Shown: positions 18,869 through 28,631 of the stretch, in pieces | Numbering within the stretch: the first letter of the stretch is position 1 | Layout: each line of letters starts with the position of its first letter | Origin: Thunnus maccoyii | Taxonomy: Eukaryota; Chordata; Actinopteri; Scombriformes; Scombridae | Reading direction: 5' to 3' | Length of the DNA: 64,000 nucleotides | NCBI RefSeq assembly: GCF_910596095.1 | Contig: NC_056544.1 | Span: 10,587,155 to 10,651,154, forward strand | Translations under genes and position numbers: made by a program | Notes under the pieces: generated by a model | Database searches by the model: none | What the model was told of the DNA's origin: nothing | The model's input: only the letters and a program-made list of their open reading frames with translations

Positions 18869-21800
18869 GATTTTACTGATCACGTGTCCATTGGAGTACG
18901 TGAAGCCAGGGAGTCCAAACTAGTCAAATTCAAGAGAGACATGTTGGTCCTGCCCACATACAAAACAACTGTGGAGTAAATTATCAACATTCATTGTTCA
19001 TCATATCGACCCTCACTTTTTTATTACTTTGGAAAATGTATTATTTGGATTCGGTGAATATGACAGCAATCTCTGCTCGCAGGTCTATTTAATTAATCTG
19101 ATTACTATTTTGACCAAATTTTATATTCACAAATCCAAATTCCTGGGCAAAAAGCCAAACTTTTCATAGCTGACTGTCTCTATCAAACAATAAATTTTTT
19201 ATATATCTGAATGTGCAAAAAAAAAGCTGTTAAAATGTATAAACACTGAAAGCTTTACAATTTTTAAAATTTATTTATTTTTATTACAACCTTTAGTCCA
19301 GTGGTTCTCAAAGTAGGGTCCGGGGACCCCCAGGGGTCTTTGAGGGGCTACCAGGGGGTCCCCAGCAAAAAGGGGAACAATTTATTTTCATTATAATTCC
19401 ATCCATAAGTAACACAATGACAGAATGTATTTAACTATTCTGGTCATGGGTTTCATACACTTTCTTTAATAAAACATCTAACAGCAAAAATCTTATCAGA
19501 TGGGGGACCCTGGGACAAAATCTTATCAAATGGGGGTCTGTGGTCTAATTTCTGCCAGTTTAGGGGTCAATGACGTGGAAAAGTTTGAGAACCGCTGTTT
19601 TAGTCCCCCTGGTGCGTTGTAGACTCAAGTTGTATACACAAGGTGCTGTAAGCTTGTTTACTTGTTTCAATAAAGCTGTTTTAAACAAAAAACTACTAAC
19701 AGTTCTTTGTTTTTTTGTTTTTTTTAAAAAGCAGGGTGATAAATAACAATGACACAACAGATGCTGGTGATTGTACCCATAGGTATAACATAAATTAAAA
19801 CTACTTTATGGATTAATGTTAAACGTATTTTCTTTGACATAAGCCTGCAAAACCTGGAGAATAGTCAAGCAAAGTAGAATCATACAATAGTCTACCTAGT
19901 TAGACAATATGACACAATAACAATTTAATAACAAATAACAACAACAAACATTTTATTTACAAGTCTTTAATCTCCTAATAATACCACTGGAAGGTTCTTG
20001 AAGAGAAATATCTGTAATTTGATACTAATTATGGGGGAAATAAGCATTTCTAAGTGAACTTAACATTGTACATTACATTTAACATCCACTGTTACATCAT
20101 TTAATTATTATAATTATATTATTATTAATTATTATTTAATGCACTTGTCACCTTCATATATTTCATACACTTAATTTCTTGGTCCGTGGCACTGTCCATA
20201 TTTCCAAGTTTTATATCCCATTTCAAAACTATTATGATTCCATTTCTGCAAGTAGATTTTAAATCTTAATTTTTTAATTTAATTCTAGTACTACTTTGTT
20301 TATTTCATTATTATTATTATCTTACTCTTATTTTATCTTTATTCTTCTACATTCTTTGTATGCTGCATACTTGGCTAATAACAGATTCTGATTCTGAAAA
20401 GAAATGCTTAATTTAAACCCAACTATATACTCATGTATTTAATAATACTATTGATTATTATAGTAAACTTAACTGTAATTATATGTGAAAAATGTATGTA
20501 AGTTTTTTCATGTTCAGCTAATAATGATAAAAAGATGTCTGTGTTACACTAGAATCAAATAATATGGAGTGAACTGAGCACTTTCTCTCTTGTCTTATAA
20601 GTAGAGCTGACACACAGTCCAGGAAACTGTGCAGCTGTAAAACAAAGTGTTAACCACTATCAGGAAATAGAGGTATTCATTTTATACCTCTGTTGCCTAA
20701 TCATGGTTTGATTGGTGGTAAATAAGTGGAACCTTTTATTGCACTAAAATGTGACCTTCACTGTCCTACTCTGCCCTACATGGTCACCCAAACCCATCAC
20801 CGAATTACCAATAAAAAAAAAAATGCAGCTTAATGCTTCCAGTTTTTATGACAAAAATATATAAATGGCCGATTGAAAATATTTGCACAGCAACAAGTAA
20901 TCTCCAAAAAGCCTGATACCGAAGTCGGTCAGTGCCAGCCTGTCTCTCACTGTACCACTCTGTGACTGCACCGCTCCTCTCCACTGTACAGTACTTTCCT
21001 CGTCTGTGAAGGAAACCACACAGAGTCACAAAGAGTCATTTGATTGGGCCAGTTATTGTGGTAACAGAATAACAACTCTACATCTGTCTACAAAAGAAAT
21101 ATCTATGAGTATGTATCACTAAACATAAACTACACACTAGTCATGTGTGGCAACATAAATGTATTTCTTTTACAAATTTCCTGCACTTCTTATCATTACC
21201 CCAACAGTAGCAGTCAAGAATGTCAATGTGCATCAAGACAACAGCAGGTGGAGCCAAATAAAAAGTGTATCAGGTTTGGAAAACGCTCAAGTTGCCCTGG
21301 CTAGGCAGTCATACTCATTGTTCCAGGATGATTACAGGGATTAGTTTTCATGGACAGATCATTCAAAACTGATCTCAGTGGTCAAACATATTGGAATTCC
21401 TACCTTTGAGGTCATATTTGTTTGAATGGTAAAATGACACTTAGTCTGCCATGTTGTACAGTCACATTTAGCAGATTATGCATCGCCTGGGGTGAGCAAT
21501 TTTATCCGACATCTGCTAGTGTTGGCAGCTTGTAGTGATGTGGATCTCTGAGTCCAGTGTGAGTGTTTCTGCCTTGGTGCAAAACAACTGCGATGTCGCC
21601 ATCTCATCAGCACTGCAAATGATAAACAGCACCCACGTGTATGTGTGTGCTGCTGCTGATTAGGAAGAAATGTTGAGAAAATGTGGCCATCATGAGCTTT
21701 TATAAATGTTTTCTACACTGTTGCATACAGCTGTCACCATATCAGTTTTTCACGACACGATTATCACGGCCAAAAGAGTTGCAATAACGATATTACCATG

Positions 21801-23697
21801 ATATCTACACTATCAGTCAAATCATCTTTAACTTTGCCTATTGTGTGTTCTGTCTCTTTCCTCGTAAATGAATTACACTCAAAATACAAGTGTAGGGAGG
21901 TGGAGAGAGAGGCTGTAACCATAAATATAAATAACTACACTAAATGGAGAGTGAAAAGACAACCGGATGAACTGATAAACAAAAGATCCACAAGGTGTGT
22001 GTGTGTGTGTGTGTGGGTGGGACGTTGGGGGAGGGAGACAAAGTGAGAACAGAAATAGAAATGATTTAAGAGGTGCTGGATTATTTACACAATATTATCA
22101 TATGTGTATTATTAACATGATATCAACATTTCATTTTTTAAATATCATCAATACCAGTATATTGCAACACTTCTACTGTTGCAGCTGATTTTTGTCTGAA
22201 AAAAGGCATCACCACATCCCTGAGAAGCACAAATCTTTAATGCATGCTGTCTAATACCACTGACTTTGAAGAACCTCTGTTGGCTTGACCGTGACAGTGA
22301 AAACTACACTTACAAGTCACAGCATGACAGATATCAAGCACCAAACAGACCGAAAGCAAGCAGAGACCGGCATGCAGGTCTCAGAACAGTGGAAAAAATG
22401 GCACGTGATCTTAGTCTGTTTCTTTTCAATTACACACAGAGAATACCTTGGTGCCTCAGGAGCGGTTTATTCATTATTTCCCAACTGCAACATCATATCA
22501 CATCAGCATTCCTTATTACTCTTAGTAATAACAAAAGGATCCAGGCACAGGCAAATATACTTTGTGCAGACACCTGGAGTGTTGTATGTAATTTCACCAC
22601 ATACACACACTCTTCCTTGTCGCACTATACCTGAAAAACCCTAACTGATTACTTACTTATTCATCCTCTTACCACTAAGCCTCTCCACTACATGCCCCAG
22701 CACTTACCCTCACCTAATCCTGAATTTCCTACCCCACTGTGTGTGTGGGTGAGACAACTCTGTGTTTACTGTGCATACAGGAAATTAATTACCATAGAAA
22801 CTGTTTGTTTGGGTTTGTTGTTGGATTGCGGTTTTGGGCAACATTTGAATGAATATCTTTTGCTGCTTCCACACAGAGAGCTCACATGTGTGTATCTGAC
22901 GTGCAGTTATACAAATAGCTAGTGTTGGTGTATTCTTTACAAATTGGAGAGGGAGGTCTATGTTTAATAATTCATAGCTTGTTGAGTCAGTTCTCTACAC
23001 ACTGAACGGGTTGCCAGGGGCATCTGGGCTCCTCAGCTGTTAGCTGCATTATCCACACAGAGAGAAAACCCCATACCGTCCAACCGCTGCTCCCACTGCC
23101 GCCCAGTGTGATAACAAACTCATCCATTACAGCATCTCTGTACCTTTTAGGACGGACGGGACGGTGTGTTACATAATTATTGTCATTAGCTGTTTAAACT
23201 CAGGCTAGGATTCCTGCCTAAAATCAAAAAATGAAGAAATGCAGTATTGCAAACAACGTCTTGGAAATAAGATGTGGAGGCTGTCGTTCAGAGCGTGAAA
23301 TTATGTGACCCGAGTCAGAAAGTTAAGTGAATTTGCATGCACTTATACTTTTGACTTTCTTTCATTCACTTTATCCACTCTGTCTTTGTTTGCGGTTCTT
23401 TGAGGATCCACTACAGAATTAATAAAACTGAGCCACTCAATTCTGAGAATTCGGCCCTACAGTGGAAACAGCAGATCTGACATACCATATGCATGTACTT
23501 GATGTCTCTGTAAAGCACACAAAGAAGACCAATTATCAGTGTAATCAGTCTGCATGTGGTATGTTTGGTCACACACCACCTTCACATCTGAGCTTTTAAC
23601 CTGGCACACTATCACACAACAACACACCCCAGTGGCTGCTTTCTTTCTCTCCCCCCCCTCCCTTGTTCTTCTTCTGTTTTTTTTTTCCCTCTCAAAG
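18869..23697. other. Intergenic, AT-rich, gene-poor
   Basis: Besides the hAT MITE at 19299-19597, this holds AT-rich low-complexity DNA (TAT/ATT runs near 20100-20160 and 20290-20350), a GT run at about 21996-22015, and scattered small frames without conserved motifs. The open frames at 22266-22922 are short, overlapping and unlike any family I know. No RNA gene was recognised. Confidence 0.5.
19299..19597. mobile_element. hAT-type MITE with terminal inverted repeats and 8-bp target duplication
   Basis: The element starts CAGTGGTTCTCAAA and ends TTTGAGAACCGCTG, 14-bp inverted repeats with one mismatch. It is flanked by CTTTAGTC (19291-19298) and TTTTAGTC (19598-19605), an 8-bp duplication with one change, diagnostic of hAT insertions. 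It is 299 bp with no transposase, hence non-autonomous. GGGGACCCC-type wording inside each end is typical of vertebrate hAT derivatives. Confidence 0.85.
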
Positions 23698-23874
23698 TAC
23701 AAGGGTAGCGTGAGTGAGAGCAGAGTGCCAACAGCCAGCAGCCCAGGACCGGTTGAAACCTGTATGGCTAGCAACCGAGGAGACACTTCCTCCACCCGGT
23801 GCATCATCAACCAAATCCAGAAAGAGCTGGAAATGTTGCATGAGTTCAGCACTCAGGATCCTATTGACTGTTGA
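23698..23874 (+). CDS. Unassigned exon-like ORF, possible terminal coding exon
   Basis: A long pyrimidine tract (23640-23690) leads to CAAAG at 23697, then 58 in-frame codons end at TGA 23872-23874. Many codons end in G or C, and the C-terminal half (CIINQIQKELEMLHEF) looks like an amphipathic helix. This resembles the last exon of a gene. However, I see no partner exons upstream on this strand back to gtf2b, and two antisense frames also span it. I do not recognise the protein. It could be a real 3' exon of an unseen gene, a retained fragment, or chance. Confidence 0.25.
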   Translation, partial: YKGSVSESRVPTASSPGPVETCMASNRGDTSSTRCIINQIQKELEMLHEFSTQDPIDC

Positions 23875-23896
23875 GTTTGTCAATACCAATAATGTG

Positions 23897-23943
23897 CACA
23901 GACAGACAGATAGACAGACAGACAGACAGACAGATAGGTAGGT
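23897..23943. repeat. (GACA)n / (GATA)n microsatellite
   Basis: CAGACAGACAGATAGACAGA-type tetranucleotide tract grading into GGTAGGTAG. Simple tandem repeat with no spacers, so not a CRISPR array. Confidence 0.9.
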
Positions 23944-24959
23944 AGCAGAACAAAATATAAAGAATTTTGCCTTGTTATTGCAAGTTAATAACAGTAGGAT
24001 AGTTTTACTGTGGTCACTTAATGCAGCATGTAAAACACGTGGTGTGTGCACAAAAAGCTCAAGTCAAGTCTTAATTAGTCAGCAAGGTTATTTCCGCCAC
24101 CACCATGAAGCATTTTGTGGCGTCTCAGACTGAAAGAAACTGGGGGAAGCTGGTGCTGCGTTCAAGTTATGTAGGAAAAACAGTAGAGACAAGGAGTAAA
24201 ATGTCACACAAAAGTCTGAGACACATTATAGATTCTATGATCTGAGTAGCAAGTTCAGCAGTGTTGCCGCTGCTTTTTTGATATCTGTTCCTAAACATGG
24301 TGGCCTTATAGCATTTCAATAGGGCACATAATTGTACAAAAATGTGTGACTTGGCAGATACTGTGAAGGTAGAGCATTAACCGCATGAAAAAAAAACAAA
24401 TATTGACAAACAGGTGAGGTGTTAGTGCTTTATTGGCAAACCTACACTCTACCGTTTCTGCTGTTAAAATATGTGACCCTATCAAAATGTATGTATTATA
24501 TACAATCAAAATAAATTATGATATTATAAATTATTAGATGTTTTTAATATGAGTGTGCTAAAAAAAAACCAAACATTTGCAGTCTCAATGGAGTTTATTT
24601 ATTTATTCTTTATTATTTGGGTCACTGAATCTGCTGAGTCACAGAATCTGGTGCAACACGAGCCAGCTTTCAGTTAAAAGACCTGATTTTATTATAACCT
24701 AAACGAAGGGCAGTAAAGACCAAAAAAACATGTTTTCTGCTGGGCATCATAATTTTAATATATAGTATAATTTTAATTGCCTTGCTAAATAAATTAAGTG
24801 CTACATACTGGGCTGAGGTAAATGGGGCATTATTGTGACCTCAGCACTCAAATTACTCAGCATAGTTCAAAATCCAATCGTTACATATTATGGAGTGATG
24901 GCATGTTTGACCCTGCATTTAAATTCAACATTTGGATTTCAAAATGTTGGATTGGATGT

Positions 24960-25553
24960 AAATGTCGGTTTCGCCCCGAGCAGACACCAGCGACACCACA
25001 AAAATACCCTGCCATTACAACCCACTGCTTTGTAACAGGTAAGGGTCTTTTAAGGTCATGTAAATGTTTGTGCTGGGGTCACAGATGTTTGGCTGAGATA
25101 GATGTAAACTTGTGTGTAGCTGTCTGCAATCCCTTTTCCCGACACGCCCTGAATGCACCATCAGATAACCAAGCAGGCGGTGTCTTCGGGAAAGTTGCCG
25201 TAATGTCATCCTCCAATGAGAGGCGCCCATAACACCCACAACAACGGTCTGTGCGGCTCCATATTGGATCTGCCTTTTCTTAGAAATTGCACTGGAGGTC
25301 TGCCTGCGCATATTGTCTGACCTACAGCCGCACTGCCGGCTCTGCTTCCTGGGCTCAGGTATGAGGGGTGTATCCGACAAACCGCGCTGTCACGCACAAA
25401 TGCTCCTCGGGCCTCTCTTTTACTGCCGAGCGTTATTCCTACAGTTTTAACTGGGCTGAGAAATTAGGTTAGAGACGCACCTGAAGAACGCAGCGAAAAG
25501 TGGCATGCAGGCTGAAGAAGAAATAATTGGATTGAGATAACGCCACACAGGCA
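24960..25553 (+). promoter_or_regulatory. Likely lrrc8d promoter and 5' UTR exon (CpG-enriched)
   Basis: This 600-bp stretch holds roughly thirty CpG dinucleotides, against very few in the surrounding AT-rich DNA. It ends in a strong donor, CAGGCA|GTAAGTAT, at 25553/25554; another candidate donor (CTCAG|GTATGAG) lies at about 25357. The lrrc8d coding exon begins with an acceptor 2 nt before its ATG (28629/28630), so a non-coding 5' exon must lie upstream; this is the best candidate. The splice link is inferred, not shown. Confidence 0.4.
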
Positions 25554-28218
25554 GTAAGTATATTTTCTTTTACTAGTTCATTACTTCCAAATCATTTGAA
25601 GCTCTCTAATAATCAATAACTTTGGTGATGGCGTGTTCTTTAATCCCGCGTGGCCCATTAGATAATGGTGTGCAGATAAGAAACTGGTTACCTGGTGTGA
25701 ATGTTTAACACCGGGACACATGCTGATCCTCTATTTCACATGTTCCAACAAGTCACCTGACCCAGTACAGCAACAGATCTGCGCAAGAACTGCTCACGTG
25801 AGGAAAAAAAGGTCAAACGCTTCTTCTTCCAACTAAAGAAATGTCTATTTCCTCCTTGTGGTGGAAAAAGTCTGTCTAAATACAAAAAAAAAAAAAAAAA
25901 AAAAAAAATCATGCAGCCTTTTTTCACATGGCCAATGTGAAACCAATTTCCTTCTGTCTAGAGTCCAGAACTGGGTTTAACTTGTTAAACATTGTCTGGT
26001 GGCTTTAATTAATCATCTATCTGGATTAATTTACACTTTACACGCACGTGGTAAAGTCGGATTTATGTGGTCTGTCTGTTCATACATAGGTTCAAACCAG
26101 TGTGAAAACTTGGGGACTTTTCAATAGCCTTGCCCTGCTGCCAGGGCCCGCCCATGGCCCCTCCCCCTCCTGGGGGCCCCCCGAAACAAAAGATTGTTTT
26201 TTCACAGCCTATTTGAATGTGTTTCTTCTGCCATGCATGAAGAGACAGGGGAAGGGCTGGTAATTATAAACCACTGTGGAGTCACTATCAACTTTGTTGC
26301 TGTTGCACGACATAAACATCACTGCGTTCTCCAAATAAATCAGGAGCCTGAATATAACACTTTACTCCGATATAGTTTGAATATAGCCACAATTTATGAT
26401 CAACCATTACTTCCCCTTTTAGTTAGATTTGACATCCATTTCAGTATTGCAAAAATCATGAAAGGAACAACAAATGCACTGGAGAAATGATTAAAAATGA
26501 TTATGACATTAGGAGCCCCTAAAGTAAAATCTTACCTACGTCCCACAAAAAAAAACATGCTGTCATGGTAATATGCACAACTGATTAAAAACTAAAACTA
26601 AAAAAAGCCCCGTGACGCAAATAAAACTTCAGACCTAACCACACATGACTTGCGGAGCAATACATTCAGTACTGGCTACAACTCAAAACCACTACTACAC
26701 ACACACAACACTTTGACAAACATTTTGCAATAGCAGCCAATAGCAAAGCTTCTTTGACTTTGTTTTTGACTTTTTGACTTGGACAGAAGATATTCTTTAA
26801 TTCATCTGTTGCAGAATAGAAATCGTATTAGAAGACCTTTGGCATAATCCTTCATGATGCAGGAAGGCAGGAAGTGTGTACTCATACATGCAGTTTGCAT
26901 GTTTGGAGGCTGAACTGAAACTTTACTGATCTTAAATTCAGATAAAGGTCAAGACATCAACATGTTGTGTTTTATTCACAGATAAACCACACAATTAATC
27001 CTTCTTTTTCAACTTCTTACTGCTGGCTTTTAATTATAATTCTGCTGTCTGTCAACAACTTTTAGTGATGCCTTAACATTTAATGCTATCACCCTCTAAT
27101 TTAGAGGCCTATTTCTGCACATTTCAATGTGACACATCATATAAAAACAGACTTCCTTTAAAAGGAATTTCTGCTCTAATATGTACAGTACCACAATGTG
27201 CAAAGCAATCAAAACTTCTAGTGAATTCTAGAAAAACAAAAATGTATTTTGTGAAAAAGATTAAATTTTGACCCACAAGGGCCAGACTGGCAAATTACCT
27301 TGTACATGTAATAAGATGCCATCCATACGTCACTGTAAGGATATAGTCAAATATATATTTTCTTCTTAACAATTCAGTGGTATACTATTATTTAGGATGT
27401 CCTCTGCTTCAGTGCTGCAACTCAGTATGAAATATTCAAAATGTGCCAGGTAAATATTGAATTACCATGAGGTCCCGGGGGCTTAAAGAAACAACAAATC
27501 ATCAGTCACAATGGTCAGATAAAAAGGTATTTATTTATTCATAGAAACACTGCATTTTTTTTTACATTGCTTTCAGATGTGTGTTTGGATAAGAAGCAGG
27601 CACCAGATGAAAGACGATACAGAGAGTGCCACATCTACTAAATAGGAAAAAAGGGACACACTTTGTGGTGATTCACTAAATGAAACACATGCGTGCCAAA
27701 CTTCTTAGTGAGTCAGAGCAGTTGGTGGACTTATGCTCACATCAAAGGACTCTGCAATGTTCCAGCGACAGCATGTTGTAAGACGTCTGGATTTAGAACA
27801 CGCTTAGCTCGGTTCTTAAACATCATTAAAATATTACTGAATGAAACAAGACTGAAAAGTGAGAGGAAGTAAGAGCTGAATTTAACACACCGGGATAAAA
27901 TAATGGAGCACACCAGCACTCAGCAGTGCCTTCACAGCTACACATTCACACCTTGTAAAGCCGGGGGTTAAACGTTACTCAAGCAGTGTTAGGAACAGGA
28001 TGTGGCGCTCCACTTTTGGCAACATGCTACGGATTAAAGGTGTAACCTGCCGGTCTAGCTTCAGCTCATGTTGAATGTTATTTTTGAATTTTCCTTTTTA
28101 CTTTCCTGACAGATTACTAATGACAAGGAGAATCTGTTGAAAGCTGAATATGAAAAACTGTTCTGGTTCAGACTAAACAGAGGAATGTTACATAACAAAG
28201 CTTAAAATTTAAAGTAGA
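25554..28218 (+). other. Probable lrrc8d 5' intron, no gene seen
   Basis: Contains a poly-A run (25882-25908), a GC-rich island (26130-26185, with CCCGCCCATGGCCCCTCCCC) that resembles a degraded repeat end, and otherwise AT-rich sequence. Open frames here are short and featureless. Confidence 0.4.
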
Positions 28219-28550
28219 GTTGCAGTTAACAATTATTTTCATTATTGAAAGATGTCACCATTATAATCTGTTGATTACTTTCTTGATTAACCATTTGTTC
28301 TGTTAAATGTCTGTGAAAAATGTCCATCACTGTTTCCAAGTTAACATCCTCAAAGGTAACCAATTGCCCAAAATCCAAATACACTGTTACAGATATATAA
28401 TTACAATATAGTTACAATGATGTAAAACATCAAAGAAGCAGCAAATCTCTCTAATTGGTGAAGCTGGGATCAAAAAATAATTTGTTTGATATTAAAATAG
28501 TTGATGATAAAGTCGATTAATCAATTATTTGACTAATTGTTTCAGCTGTA
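28219..28550. mobile_element. Dispersed TIR-type repeat, copy B (just upstream of lrrc8d exon)
   Basis: Starts TTGCAGTTAACAATTATTTTC and ends GACTAATTGTTTCAGCTGTA, which read inward as imperfect inverted repeats (both carry GCAGTTAACAAT/CAGCTGAAACAATTAGT). The interior matches copy A (AAGCAGCAAATCTC, CCCAAAATCCAAAT). It ends about 80 bp before the coding-exon acceptor of lrrc8d. Confidence 0.6.
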
Positions 28551-28631
28551 ATGTAAAGGTCAGTCTTTTGCATTAATACCTATAACTAATTGATTGCAGA
28601 TTAACTTACTCACATTCACTTTGTTGCAGTG

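Noticed and set aside
22266-22644. Two overlapping plus-strand ORFs of about 120 aa
   Set aside because: No motifs, no splice context and ordinary AT-rich composition; chance frames.
23897-23943. CRISPR-like direct repeats
   Set aside because: Pure tetranucleotide repeat without spacers in a eukaryotic genome.
24822-25380. 136-aa and 121-aa ORFs over the CpG-rich stretch
   Set aside because: They occur on both strands with no family match; better explained as GC-rich 5' UTR or promoter DNA.
26130-26185. GC-rich island as a promoter
   Set aside because: Few CpGs and C/G-run composition; looks like the end of a degraded transposon rather than a CpG promoter.
28629-28631. GTG as an upstream start giving an 849-aa LRRC8D
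   Set aside because: The G at 28629 is the last base of the splice acceptor, and the family starts at the following ATG.
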